A stretch of DNA of 64,000 nucleotides from Bacteroidia bacterium. GTDB taxonomy: Bacteria; Bacteroidota; Bacteroidia; Chitinophagales; Chitinophagaceae. Within the stretch, counting starts at the first letter, position 1; every line of letters begins with the position of its first letter. Under the pieces are notes generated by a model. The model did no database searches. It was not told the origin of the DNA and saw only the letters and a program-made list of their open reading frames with translations. The stretch spans positions 858,806-922,805 of the forward strand of contig JAUICZ010000001.1 in assembly GCA_030429205.1 (NCBI GenBank), written 5' to 3'. The position numbers were made by a program, and so were the translations under genes. Below are positions 44,079-53,566 of the stretch, piece after piece.

Positions 44079-45656
44079 TTAATCTACTGCTATTAAACGC
44101 TTCGTGCTTTTATTTTTCCCATTCGTTAACTTATAGAAGTAAGTTCCTGCAGGTAATCCGTTTCTATTAATGGTTACAGAATGCTTCCCTTTTTCCATTG
44201 GTTGATCCAGCACTGTTTTTACTAAACGTCCGCTGACATCAAACAGTTGAATGGTGGTCATACCTCCTTCTGATCCAAATGTTATTGTTGTTGAACGAGA
44301 GAACGGGTTCGGGAAGTTTTGTCCCAACATATCATCAGAACCGTATGTAGTTGTTTCATCTACATTGTTGGTCTTTTTAAATATTGGTTGTATGAAGTAG
44401 TTCTTCATGAGTATTTTATCCATAGTAGCAACATCCAGTTGGAACCAGTCTGCCAGCACTGCCGCATATACAGTTCTGTAATCGTGCTGTAAAGCCAGGT
44501 TGTCGCCAACGGCCGCATTTGCAGGTATAGAAGGGTTAGAGCCGATTAAGCCCGGGTTAACCTCTTTACCAAATACCATTACAGGTGCAGTAGTTCCATG
44601 GTCGGTACCACCACTGGCATTAGCTTTAATCCTTCGTCCAAATTCAGAGAAGGTCATTGCTGCTACACGGTCGTCGGTTTTCAAGATCGCACAATCATCA
44701 AAAAATGCATTTACAGCTTCGGAGATATCGCCAAGCAAATTTGCATGGTTTCCTAGTGTGGTATCTACATTGTCTGTTTGTTGAGAGTGAGTGTCAAAAC
44801 CACCGAGGTTAACAACATATATAGGCGTTTTTAATCCGCCTGCTATAAGGCGCGCTACGATCTTTAGCTGGTCTGCAAGTCTGTTCGCAGTTGTTGGCCA
44901 TAGCGAAGATTGATTTGTTGCTTTTTGTGCTGCAGCCTGTATCGCTTTTGTATAAGTTTCGGTTTGTTGTTTTATATATCTGATAAACGTAAGCTCATGG
45001 CCTGCAGGTGTATTAGGTGCAGGGTCTACCACTCCGTTTACAATATTGTAAAAACTATCGATACTGGAAATAGCATGCCCCATATTTACATTGGTACCTT
45101 GCAGCATAGATGATACTCCGGAGCCAATTTGTATTGCAAGAGGGTCGGGCATTGTAGGGTTAGGGTATCCGTTGGGGAAGTTTGGATATTGCTCATCTAA
45201 AAACCTTCCTATCCACCCTGTATTTATGTACTGGTTAGAGTCCGATCCTGACATCCAAATATCAGTTGCACGAAAGTGCGAGAAGTTGGGGTCAGGGTAA
45301 CCTACACCTTGTACAATATTTACAAGACCATTATTGTACATATCCCTTACGCCTGCCATTGCAGGGTGTAGCCCCGTTGCGGTAGTGTTGGCCAATGACA
45401 AAACCTTGCTTTGAGGTATAAGTATATTACCTCTGGCATTTGATAATGCACTGTATTTATCTATAGGAATAACTGTATTTAATCCATCATTACCACCGCT
45501 CAACTGTATCATAACCATTACACGGCCATTCGCTGCAGTTTGTTTTGCCAACAGCTCTAATAACGGGTTGCTTGCATAAGCATGAATGGGGTTCCCGTTT
45601 ATCATATAGGCTAGCGTTGCGGCCTGCCCTACTTTCAAAAAATCTCTGCGTTTCAT
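44079..45656 (-). CDS. DUF1501 protein with type IX sorting domain
   Basis: 525 residues. An N-terminal twin-arginine-like signal (MKRRDFLKVGQAATLAYMIN) and the DUF1501 body (VMVMIQLSGGNDGLNTVIPI, FDTHSQQTDNVDTTLGNHAN, MTFSEFGRRIKANASGGTDH), an alkaline-phosphatase-like fold whose activity is unknown. The last 90 residues are a T9SS sorting domain (GQNFPNPFSRSTTITFGSEG, DVSGRLVKTVLDQPMEKGKH). It lies 20 bases after the DUF1800 gene; the DUF1800/DUF1501 pair recurs widely and the two probably act together. Confidence 0.9.
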   Translation of the reverse strand: MKRRDFLKVGQAATLAYMINGNPIHAYASNPLLELLAKQTAANGRVMVMIQLSGGNDGLNTVIPIDKYSALSNARGNILIPQSKVLSLANTTATGLHPAMAGVRDMYNNGLVNIVQGVGYPDPNFSHFRATDIWMSGSDSNQYINTGWIGRFLDEQYPNFPNGYPNPTMPDPLAIQIGSGVSSMLQGTNVNMGHAISSIDSFYNIVNGVVDPAPNTPAGHELTFIRYIKQQTETYTKAIQAAAQKATNQSSLWPTTANRLADQLKIVARLIAGGLKTPIYVVNLGGFDTHSQQTDNVDTTLGNHANLLGDISEAVNAFFDDCAILKTDDRVAAMTFSEFGRRIKANASGGTDHGTTAPVMVFGKEVNPGLIGSNPSIPANAAVGDNLALQHDYRTVYAAVLADWFQLDVATMDKILMKNYFIQPIFKKTNNVDETTTYGSDDMLGQNFPNPFSRSTTITFGSEGGMTTIQLFDVSGRLVKTVLDQPMEKGKHSVTINRNGLPAGTYFYKLTNGKNKSTKRLIAVD

Positions 45657-45676
45657 CTAATTGCAGTTTTTAATGA

Positions 45677-47395
45677 TCAACATAAATTGTGTTCTGCCAA
45701 GTGTGTAAGGTCTGTTAGTAAACTTACTAAGCGTGTACGTACAGTATTAGTATTTGCATTTGTCGCACTGGCTATATATGCTGCCCATGCATTAGTCCAA
45801 TAGTAATCCTGTGTTTGATATGATAGCAAGCTCGCTACTTTGTAAGAGTCTTTGAGTGTTTTGGATATGCCTATACCCAAAAGCAAGTCAGCATAAAAGT
45901 CAATTAATAGATTCGGATCACCCGGACTATAAAACTTCTTAGCTAAATGCATCGGGTCTATTTTAATAGCTGTACCTGTACCTGCACTAAATCCGTTGTT
46001 GAGCATCAAATCCATAAACTGCATCCGTCTTGGCATAGTGGTGGAGTTGATCCACTTTTCATAATAGTCGGGCTCTTGATAGAACGCCGGCCATCCCGCA
46101 ACATTAGGAGGCTGGTTGGGTTCTCCTCCCAACAGCCCCATGTAATATCTCAGGTAGTTATATACTTTGTACCTGTTGTCAGATTTCCACCACGCCGGTA
46201 GTTGAATATCAAATGTTCTGAATGTGCCTACTACATAGTCTAGTGGTGTACGTATGAAACAATCCATACTAAGCATATCAAAGAAATGTTCACTCTTCAA
46301 TAGTCGTTCCAGAATTGGTTTTATTTCCCATCCGTTATCTACCAGTTGTTGCGCTAATGGTACGATAATGGCGTATTCGGTAGTATTGTCTATATCGTAG
46401 TACACAAAAAAGCGGTAAAGCTTTCTTACAATAAACTTTGCAGCTTCTTGCTTGGTAAAGATCATGTCGATCAACTCATCTGTTTCTTTTGCACCATCAG
46501 ACCCCGGTTTGCCATAGATGGTTTTATTGCCAAAGAAAGACGAGAATTTTTTATCAGAAGCATCGTGTAGGTTTGAGTTAAAGTAACTGGTCCAGTTGGT
46601 TGTTCTGTACCTCCAACCGGTTAGTATTTTAGCTGCAGCCTTAATATCGTCTTCTATATATATGGGCTTGTAATTTTTACCTAGCGTGAATAACTCAAAC
46701 AGTTCACGAGCATAGTTTTCATCAGGTGCTGTTTTTGTATTCAGGTATCCGTTTAAATAACGCAACATAGCAGGGTCTAGCGTTATCTCTTTTACTAATG
46801 TTTTAAAATTCCCCAGAGCATTATCGCGTAGTATGTTGTGGTGGTTATACATCATGTGTGCATAAGCCACAACATTTGCTTCTGTTGCAAAATGATTGTG
46901 CCAGAAGTATACCATTTTTTCTGTAATGCGTCTTTGCGGTTGGTAGATCATGTTACCTATCCACCAGTTGGTCATAGACAAGCGCCTTTTAGCATTTACA
47001 GTGCTATCTCCATAAGGGGCATTAACCCATGTTTGGTCTAGTTTAACGCCTGTAGGGTCTGTATAAGTAGAGGTGTTGTAATTGTTGAGTGGCGGAGCCG
47101 GAGTAGTTTGTTGAGCCAATAGCTCATCTACAGCTTGCTCCATAGTCATTGTTCTCAAGTCCACAACATCTTCATACCTGACGCCGAACATAGTACGCCT
47201 TAGCAAATGGATGATCTGATCGTCGCTCCAAGTACCTGTGTACTTATTGAGTGTACCGGTAGTTTTACTTAAACCACGCGGCCTTTCTTTATTCGCATAT
47301 TGATTATAAATCGAGTCGTCTGCAGGCGGTATTTGTTTTTCTGCAGAGGCAGCGATGAACTCCTCGAAAAACTCGCGACGATTTGCTTTACCCAT
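45677..47395 (-). CDS. DUF1800 family protein
   Basis: 572 residues with the all-helical DUF1800 pattern: SDDQIIHLLRRTMFGVRYED, VYFWHNHFATEANVVAYAHM, NYARELFELFTLGKNY and the helical C-terminal domain (MQFMDLMLNNGFSAGTGTAI). The N-terminus lacks an obvious signal peptide (MGKANRREFFEEFIAASAEK has a twin-Arg-like RRE, but no hydrophobic core follows). It is the first gene of the DUF1800-DUF1501 operon. Function unknown; an enzyme or scaffold role in the envelope is inference. Confidence 0.88.
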   Translation of the reverse strand: MGKANRREFFEEFIAASAEKQIPPADDSIYNQYANKERPRGLSKTTGTLNKYTGTWSDDQIIHLLRRTMFGVRYEDVVDLRTMTMEQAVDELLAQQTTPAPPLNNYNTSTYTDPTGVKLDQTWVNAPYGDSTVNAKRRLSMTNWWIGNMIYQPQRRITEKMVYFWHNHFATEANVVAYAHMMYNHHNILRDNALGNFKTLVKEITLDPAMLRYLNGYLNTKTAPDENYARELFELFTLGKNYKPIYIEDDIKAAAKILTGWRYRTTNWTSYFNSNLHDASDKKFSSFFGNKTIYGKPGSDGAKETDELIDMIFTKQEAAKFIVRKLYRFFVYYDIDNTTEYAIIVPLAQQLVDNGWEIKPILERLLKSEHFFDMLSMDCFIRTPLDYVVGTFRTFDIQLPAWWKSDNRYKVYNYLRYYMGLLGGEPNQPPNVAGWPAFYQEPDYYEKWINSTTMPRRMQFMDLMLNNGFSAGTGTAIKIDPMHLAKKFYSPGDPNLLIDFYADLLLGIGISKTLKDSYKVASLLSYQTQDYYWTNAWAAYIASATNANTNTVRTRLVSLLTDLTHLAEHNLC

Positions 47396-47574
47396 AGCCG
47401 TAAATATTTATACTGAAAAGACTAATGAAACCTAAATAGGTTTAAGAAAATTACACATAAATAGTCATATTTTATATGTTTTTAATCGCATTTTTATCTA
47501 TTTACGGCTGGGGTTATTTAATGTAGTAACACGAGATATATTGTTTTTCGCTAAAACAGAGTAAGTTTAATAAT

Positions 47575-49977
47575 ATGATATGCAGATACTTATTACTGAT
47601 TACGATGCTATTATGCACAGCAGTTGCCTCGGCACAGTATACGCAAGACATAAAGGGAAAGGTGATAGATAAGGAGTCTCATGTACCACTTATTGGCGTA
47701 GCTGTCGCTGTTATTGATCTGGAGGATGTAATGGGGGCAGTAACGGATGAAAATGGATCATTTTTAATAGAACAAGTGCCGGTAGGTAAACATACTATTC
47801 AAGTTTCTTATATAGGATACAACAGTGTAACGATGCAGGGTGTTTTAGTGACGTCTGCAAAAGAGGTATTACTTAATATACATTTGGAAGAGTCTGCTAC
47901 TAAATTAAACGAGGTAGTAGTAAAAGACAGAAGAGAGCATATTAACGAAATGGCTATGATCAGTGCAAAAACATTTGATGTACAAGAAACAGAAAGGTAT
48001 GCAGGTAGCAGAGCTGACCCGGCAAGAATGGCGTCAAACTTTGCAGGGGTGTTAGGTGCAGACGATTCAAGGAATGATATTGTTGTACGAGGTAACTCTC
48101 CACAAGGTGTTTTGTGGCGATTAGAAGGAGTTGATATCCCGAATCCTAACCATTTTGCTGTGTCGGGAACATCAGGCGGGCCTGTAACGATGCTCAATAA
48201 TAAAACGCTGGCTAATAGTGATTTCTTTACAGGTGCATTTCCTGCATCTTATGGTAACTCTACGGCAGGTGTTTTTGATCTGCGGTTACGCAATGGTAAT
48301 AATGATAGGTATGAGTTTACTGCACAGCTGGGTTTTTTAGGAACAGAGGTAGCTGCAGAAGGTCCTATCGCTAAGAAAAAAGGCTCTTCCTTTTTATTTA
48401 CATATAGGTACTCCACGCTAAAACTATTTGAAGGGTTAAACATCAAAATAGGTACTAACTCTGTACCAAACTATCAGGATGCAGCACTCAAGTTGAACTT
48501 CCCAATAGGTAAGAAGGCAAACCTGTCATTTTTTGGCATTGGTGGTTTGAGTGATATAGACCTTATTGTCAGCAACCAAACAGAGCAGCCTGAAGAATTA
48601 TACGGGGAGTCTGATAGAGATCAATACTTTGGTTCAAATACAGGTTTATTGGGTACCTCAATTAGCTACATCATCAATAATAAAACCTACACTAAATTAA
48701 CCGTAGCACAAACTGCAAATAAAATAGCAGCAACACATGATAAGGTTTTTAGGAATGCTAGTTATGAAGTTGATTCCCTGAAAAGAATCCTTGATTATAG
48801 CTTTAAAACAAACACCACCGTTGCACACTGGTTTGTTAACAAAAAGCTTTCCAACAGACATACTATAAAACTGGGTATCGTCAATAACTATTACTTCTTA
48901 AACATGTACGATAGTAGCAGGCAGTACCCACCAACACTACAAACCTGGCAGCATAGGGTAGACTTTAAAGGAGGTACTAACCTGTCGCAAGTATATATTC
49001 AGCACAAGTACAGACCAACTGATAAGTTAACTATCACGGCAGGTATACACGGCCAGTACTTAACACACAACCAATCGAAAGCTATCGAGCCGAGAGCCGC
49101 ATTAAAGTGGAGGGCAGGCAACACAAACATTATCAGCTTAGGGTATGGTTTGCATAGTCAAATGCAACCCATATATCAGTACTTCGCCCATCAGCCTCAA
49201 AATCCTCCATCCGTAATGCACAATTATAATATGGACTTTACGAGGAGTCATCACGCAGTTGCCGGTTATGAGCATATTTTTTCTAGTGTATTAAAGTTAA
49301 GGTCAGAAGTATATTATCAGTACTTGTTTAATGTACCGATAGAAACAAGAGTTGGGTCATCTTTTTCAGGACTAAACCAAGGAGCCTCTTTTTCAAGAAT
49401 ATTTCCGGGTGCATTGGTGAATAAAGGAACCGGGTATAACTATGGTTTAGAGTTAACGCTTGAAAAAGGTTTTTCAAAAGGATATTATCTTATGTTTTCA
49501 GGAGCATTATTCGATTCGAAAGCAAAAGGCAACGATGGAGTATATCGTAATACAGATTATAATGGTCGTTTTGCTACAAACTTGTTAGGAGGGTATGAAC
49601 ATAAGCTTGGGCAGAACAGCACACTGTTAACCGGAATTAAAATAACATATACAGGTGGTCGTTTGTATTCACCTCCTGACATTGCAGCGTCTAATGTTAT
49701 TGCCGATTATGTAGCTGTAGATTCATTGCGGAATACAGAGCAATTCAAAGATTATTTTCGTGCCGATTTGAAACTAGGGGTACGTATTAATGGTAAAAAG
49801 CTCACTCATGAAGTAGCACTGGACCTTGTTAATATATTGAATACAAGAAATGTGCTATCACTTACTTATAATCACGATTTAGCTGCACAGGGGCAATATC
49901 CATTTATTACACAATATCAATTAGGTTTTTTACCACTATTCTATTACAGAGTAGATTTTGGTTTCAGTAAAAAATAA
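47575..49977 (+). CDS. TonB-dependent receptor with carboxypeptidase-like regulatory domain
   Basis: 800 residues: signal peptide (MICRYLLLITMLLCTAVASA), an N-terminal carboxypeptidase-regulatory-like domain (QDIKGKVIDKESHVPLIGVA, about 20-115), a plug (PARMASNFAGVLGADDSRND, about 130-240) and a 22-strand barrel ending FLPLFYYRVDFGFSKK. Such receptors import large or rare nutrients or metals with energy from TonB-ExbBD. It has no SusD neighbour, so glycan use is not indicated. A box TAAGTTTA lies at 47563-47570. The stop is inside a long perfect hairpin that ends both this gene and the TPR gene. Confidence 0.88.
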   Translation: MICRYLLLITMLLCTAVASAQYTQDIKGKVIDKESHVPLIGVAVAVIDLEDVMGAVTDENGSFLIEQVPVGKHTIQVSYIGYNSVTMQGVLVTSAKEVLLNIHLEESATKLNEVVVKDRREHINEMAMISAKTFDVQETERYAGSRADPARMASNFAGVLGADDSRNDIVVRGNSPQGVLWRLEGVDIPNPNHFAVSGTSGGPVTMLNNKTLANSDFFTGAFPASYGNSTAGVFDLRLRNGNNDRYEFTAQLGFLGTEVAAEGPIAKKKGSSFLFTYRYSTLKLFEGLNIKIGTNSVPNYQDAALKLNFPIGKKANLSFFGIGGLSDIDLIVSNQTEQPEELYGESDRDQYFGSNTGLLGTSISYIINNKTYTKLTVAQTANKIAATHDKVFRNASYEVDSLKRILDYSFKTNTTVAHWFVNKKLSNRHTIKLGIVNNYYFLNMYDSSRQYPPTLQTWQHRVDFKGGTNLSQVYIQHKYRPTDKLTITAGIHGQYLTHNQSKAIEPRAALKWRAGNTNIISLGYGLHSQMQPIYQYFAHQPQNPPSVMHNYNMDFTRSHHAVAGYEHIFSSVLKLRSEVYYQYLFNVPIETRVGSSFSGLNQGASFSRIFPGALVNKGTGYNYGLELTLEKGFSKGYYLMFSGALFDSKAKGNDGVYRNTDYNGRFATNLLGGYEHKLGQNSTLLTGIKITYTGGRLYSPPDIAASNVIADYVAVDSLRNTEQFKDYFRADLKLGVRINGKKLTHEVALDLVNILNTRNVLSLTYNHDLAAQGQYPFITQYQLGFLPLFYYRVDFGFSKK

Positions 49978-50007
49978 GAGGGCTGCAAATGCAGCCCTCT
50001 TATTTTT
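49971..50007. terminator. Bidirectional intrinsic terminator, perfect 16-bp stem
   Basis: Stem AAAATAAGAGGGCTGC / GCAGCCCTCTTATTTT with AAAT loop, between the convergent TonB receptor and TPR genes; the receptor's stop codon is within the left arm. Confidence 0.93.
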
Positions 50008-50020
50008 ATATAATGTTGTA

Positions 50021-51628
50021 TTACTTGCCTTCGCAATATTCTTTCAATTGTTTAGCAAGAGCATTTTCTTCATCTATTTCAAATATCTTATCGCAATAAG
50101 CTTGTGTTTGCTCACAATCTTCATTGTTATAATTAGTTAGTGCTAAGTATTGGTAAGCAATCATTTTATCTTTATCAGATTTTTTAGCGCCCTCTACTTC
50201 CATTTCTAACCATTGTTTGAAATAAGGAGATGCAAGTCCTGATTCTCCTTTAGGGTCAAGTGCAGTATTTACACGACCTCTCCAATAAAAACCAGATGGT
50301 TGTTCCGGGTGTTTTGCTATCATGCTACCGTATAAAGTATCTGCGTGGTGCAAGATCTCATCATACTTAACTGAATCATCTTTGTACTCATTACTACCAA
50401 CAAGGTAACAATATCCACCCCAGAAATAATCGTTTGGTGTTGCTAAATCCGCGTAATCGTTTAGGATTTTTTCATACCAACCACCGGCTTTTAACCATAC
50501 TTTCTCTGTTTTGAAAGATTCAGCAATTTCACGGTAAGTGTCAATTTTGTTATCAGTGCTGTCTAAGTTAAGTGCCTTATTGAAAGCAGCATTTGCCTCG
50601 TCCATATTACCGTTTTTCATTTCTGCACGGCCAAGGTTCAAATAATCCAGCGTATAGATCTTCTTAGGATCTTGCTTACTGAAGTATGTTTTGATGTTTT
50701 CCAGTGCTTTTGCATGGCTTGCAGAATCTTTCTTCTCCAGGTAGCTGTAACCAAGTATACCGTAGAAGTTAGGTTGCATAATACCTTTCTTCATCAAGTT
50801 ATTAATTGTTTTAATTGCCTGGTCGTGCTCTTTTGCTAAGTATTGAATTTCTGCATAACGTATTAAGTCCTTGTCAGATTTGTCTGAGTATTGCATGTAC
50901 TTTTCCAGGTTCTCTTTAGCTTGCTGGTATTTACCTACGTATGTATAAGCGTCTGCAAGGTCGCGATATGGAAGTGGATTTTCAGGATCTGCATTTTTAG
51001 CTTTCTCCCAGTTTTCCAAAGCAAGCTCATAGTTTTTAGCGTTGTACCATAACTTACCTATTCTAGAGTAGGCTAAAGAGCTGTTAGGATCTTTGGCTAC
51101 AGCAGCTTCGTAGTTGTTCATGGCTTCACCACCACCAGAGCTTAGTTGCTGATACGCATCACCCGTTGCTACAAGTATCTCTGTAGTAACCATTTTTTCC
51201 ATCACTTCTTTATACCAATCAACAGCTTGTTGTTTATCACCACCGTCGCTGTATGTTACAGCATCTGCGGCAAACTTTTTCTGTAAGTAATCTTTACGTT
51301 TACCCATGTCTGCTAGTGCTCTTGCAGCAGTCATGCCTTCATTAGCACCCGCAGATATAAATTTGATACGTACAGTACCGCTGATATTTGCAAAATCTTC
51401 CGGGTATTTTGCGAATAGTATACCTGCTTGTTTTGTGTTGCCTAAAGCCAACTCGCATAAGCCTAGGTAATAGTTTGCAGCAGCATCAGAACCTGCTAGA
51501 GGTTGTAATATCCCTTTTGCAGTTTGGTACTTCTCGTAGTTATACATTTTAATACCATCCTGTAATGATTGTGCCATGACATTAAGTGTCATTACAAGGG
51601 CTGTCATCGTTACGATTATCTTTTTCAT
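50021..51628 (-). CDS. Tetratricopeptide repeat protein, exported
   Basis: 535 residues from MKKIIVTMTALVMTLNVMAQ, a signal peptide. The remainder is TPR repeats (for example AAANYYLGLCELALGNTKQA, SSLAYSRIGKLWYNAKNYEL, NPLPYRDLADAYTYVGKYQQ), about ten in all, likely periplasmic. A two-residue-longer ATG frame exists at 51634. It follows the PstS-like gene by 53 bases; in Bacteroidota a PstS-like protein and a TPR protein often sit next to TonB-ExbBD genes, though those are not in this window. Confidence 0.85.
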   Translation of the reverse strand: MKKIIVTMTALVMTLNVMAQSLQDGIKMYNYEKYQTAKGILQPLAGSDAAANYYLGLCELALGNTKQAGILFAKYPEDFANISGTVRIKFISAGANEGMTAARALADMGKRKDYLQKKFAADAVTYSDGGDKQQAVDWYKEVMEKMVTTEILVATGDAYQQLSSGGGEAMNNYEAAVAKDPNSSLAYSRIGKLWYNAKNYELALENWEKAKNADPENPLPYRDLADAYTYVGKYQQAKENLEKYMQYSDKSDKDLIRYAEIQYLAKEHDQAIKTINNLMKKGIMQPNFYGILGYSYLEKKDSASHAKALENIKTYFSKQDPKKIYTLDYLNLGRAEMKNGNMDEANAAFNKALNLDSTDNKIDTYREIAESFKTEKVWLKAGGWYEKILNDYADLATPNDYFWGGYCYLVGSNEYKDDSVKYDEILHHADTLYGSMIAKHPEQPSGFYWRGRVNTALDPKGESGLASPYFKQWLEMEVEGAKKSDKDKMIAYQYLALTNYNNEDCEQTQAYCDKIFEIDEENALAKQLKEYCEGK

Positions 51629-51681
51629 ACTCATTACTGTAACCAGTCTTTACTTAATATATATTATACGTTTTGTTCTAT

Positions 51682-52587
51682 CTATTTATTATTTACCTCA
51701 GCACCTCTAAAAACTACATTCACTTTCGTTGGGAAAAGCCTGGCTTGTTTAAAGATGAGCTGACCTCTGTCTTTTTTCAAGAATAATGCAAAACCTGTTC
51801 CAAGTCCGCGATAAGTTTCCTTGTGAATGTAATATAGCTTACGTGTAAGCGGGTATAAATCAGCTGCAATCCAAGCCTGGTAAGGCTTATATACCTTCTC
51901 TAAGCTGTCGTTGTATATGCCTGCAACTTTAACATTATTTATAAAAGCCAGCCCTTCCGGATCGCTAAAATCACTAATGTTGCTAACCCCGATAAAGCCA
52001 ATTGCATTTGGATTATTGCTTACATAATTTATGACAGAATCATTACCATTTGCTGCATAAATATCATCTCTCATTTTCTCTCCCGGAATCAAAGAGTCTC
52101 TCATATATCTTAGTGTACTAGATCCCTGGTTGTCGAAAACTACAGTATATGGTTTGTTGTATTCTCCTGTTAAAATGCCTTTTAGCTCATTTAGTCCAAA
52201 TACACTATCTGTGGCATTCTTGTTTATAATAATTGCAACAGCATCTTTTGCAACAGCCAGCGACGTGGTAACAACTTTCTTCGCGGCAAGCACTTCTTTC
52301 TCATCTTTACTGAGCTCACGAGTGATCATGATAAACTTAACGGTATCGTTTAGAAACTGATTAATACATTCAGCCTCAGGTCGGTACACCGCATTAATTT
52401 CTGCTTTAGGGAAGCTGCTATCAAAAACCTTGATTTGCTCTTCAATTATCGGACGATAGCTTTCATCTACAAGAATGTCTAAATGACCACTAGATACCGT
52501 ATCAGTATGTTTGGGTCTATCATCTTTACATCCTGATGCAATAACTACAAAAAGGCCCAACAACGTCGTTAACCTGCTCCAATTCAT
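51682..52587 (-). CDS. PstS-like substrate-binding lipoprotein
   Basis: 301 residues from MNWSRLTTLLGLFVVIASGC, a lipoprotein signal with lipobox IASGC. The mature chain is a PBP2-type phosphate/anion-binding fold (SGHLDILVDESYRPIIEEQI, VFDNQGSSTLRYMRDSLIPG, NYVSNNPNAIGFIGVSN). It resembles PstS but lacks a neighbouring PstABC ABC transporter, as in the Bacteroidota group that sits near TonB-type genes. The ATG at 52587 is preferred over 52632 because it gives the lipoprotein signal directly. Confidence 0.82.
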   Translation of the reverse strand: MNWSRLTTLLGLFVVIASGCKDDRPKHTDTVSSGHLDILVDESYRPIIEEQIKVFDSSFPKAEINAVYRPEAECINQFLNDTVKFIMITRELSKDEKEVLAAKKVVTTSLAVAKDAVAIIINKNATDSVFGLNELKGILTGEYNKPYTVVFDNQGSSTLRYMRDSLIPGEKMRDDIYAANGNDSVINYVSNNPNAIGFIGVSNISDFSDPEGLAFINNVKVAGIYNDSLEKVYKPYQAWIAADLYPLTRKLYYIHKETYRGLGTGFALFLKKDRGQLIFKQARLFPTKVNVVFRGAEVNNK

Positions 52588-52688
52588 GGGCGCAATTTTA
52601 GGTAATATTTTAAAAAAATCTATGATGTTCACTTGTCTTGTAACAATAATTTAACAGCACACAGACAAAACTGTAGCACTGTGTGTAA

Positions 52689-52922
52689 TTAGCCTTTATT
52701 CCGTAGTATAATCCAACCTCTCCAGAACCTGAAACCACCATACATTACCAAAAGGCAACCAACTACGTATGCCATTACAGTAGACATTTCAAAAGAAATG
52801 AACATTTTGGTATATAACGTCCAAAAACCAAGTGCAATGTATAGAGTAGCAATACCCATTTGCAATGCACCTTTTAGTGCGGCATACCCTTTATTCTTTT
52901 CATTTCGTTCTTCGTGATCCAT
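52689..52922 (-). CDS. Small membrane protein with two helices
   Basis: 77 residues with two predicted transmembrane helices (GALQMGIATLYIALGFWTLY and MSTVMAYVVGCLLVMYGGFR) and an acidic N-terminus (MDHEERNEKNKGYAAL). No family is recognised. It lies upstream of the PstS-like gene on the same strand (101 bases) and may be part of that unit. Confidence 0.6.
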   Translation of the reverse strand: MDHEERNEKNKGYAALKGALQMGIATLYIALGFWTLYTKMFISFEMSTVMAYVVGCLLVMYGGFRFWRGWIILRNKG

Positions 52923-53002
52923 AATCCCTTGATTTGGCCTGCAAAACTAACGGTTTTACTTGTTAATTAATAAGACACACTGTTTAGTATAATCCATATA
53001 AT

Positions 53003-53030
53003 AAAAAAGAGGCTGTGTAAACAACCTCTT
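53003..53030 (-). terminator. Intrinsic terminator of the H1-like gene
   Basis: Stem AAGAGGCTGT / ACAACCTCTT (one G-U wobble on the minus strand) with GTAA loop; the A-tract on the left is a T-tract on the minus strand. Confidence 0.8.
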
Positions 53031-53054
53031 AGTCTTTTAGTCTTAAAATTATTC

Positions 53055-53510
53055 TTAGCTTTTCTTAGCTGCTGCTTTCTTAGGAGCCGCTTTCTTTTTA
53101 GGGGCTGCCTTTTTCTTAGGAGCTGCTTTCTTTTTAGGGGCTGCCTTTTTCTTAGGAGCCGCTTTCTTTTTAGGGGCTGCCTTTTTCTTAGGAGCCGCCT
53201 TCTTTTTAGGGGCTGCCTTTTTCTTAGGAGCCGCTTTCTTTTTAGGGGCTGCCTTTTTCTTAGGAGCTGCTTTCTTTTTAGGGGCTGCCTTTTTCTTAGG
53301 AGCCGCTTTCTTTTTAGCTGCTACTTTTTTCTTAGGAGCTGCTTTCTTTTTAGCTGCTACCTTTCTTTTAGGAGCTGCTTTTTTAGCTGCCGCCTTCTTT
53401 TTAGGGGCTGCCTTTTTCTTAGCTGCTACCTTTTTCTTAGGAGCTGCTTTTTTAGGAGCCGCCTTTTTTTTAGGGGCTGCCTTTTTTTTGGCTGCTTTTT
53501 TAATTGCCAT
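53055..53510 (-). CDS. Histone H1-like Lys/Ala/Pro-repeat protein
   Basis: 151 residues composed almost only of Lys, Ala and Pro, with repeated AAPKKK and AAKKK units, as in the C-terminal domain of linker histones and in bacterial H1-like DNA-binding proteins. It begins MAIKKAAKKKAAPKKKAAPK. A DNA-compacting or RNA-binding role is likely from composition but untested. The coding DNA is a 36-bp tandem array (see repeat at 53101-53316), so its length may vary between strains. It lies just downstream of rpmA but is separated by 56 bases. Confidence 0.85.
   Translation of the reverse strand: MAIKKAAKKKAAPKKKAAPKKAAPKKKVAAKKKAAPKKKAAAKKAAPKRKVAAKKKAAPKKKVAAKKKAAPKKKAAPKKKAAPKKKAAPKKKAAPKKKAAPKKKAAPKKKAAPKKKAAPKKKAAPKKKAAPKKKAAPKKKAAPKKAAAKKS
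53101..53316. repeat. Tandem array of six 36-bp units inside the H1-like gene
   Basis: Units begin at 53101, 53137, 53173, 53209, 53245 and 53281, each starting ggggctgcctttttcttagg. They differ only at third-codon positions (T/C), so the encoded AAPKKKAAPKKK is unchanged. A whole-unit gain or loss preserves the frame. Confidence 0.9.
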
Positions 53511-53566
53511 AACCGTGTGAATTTAAGGGTTAAAAAAAGCCTTATAAACAAAAAGTCGCCAAGGGG

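Noticed and set aside
53101-53316. Regular 36-bp repeats that could look like a CRISPR array.
   Set aside because: There are no unique spacers; the units are direct tandem repeats within a coding frame.
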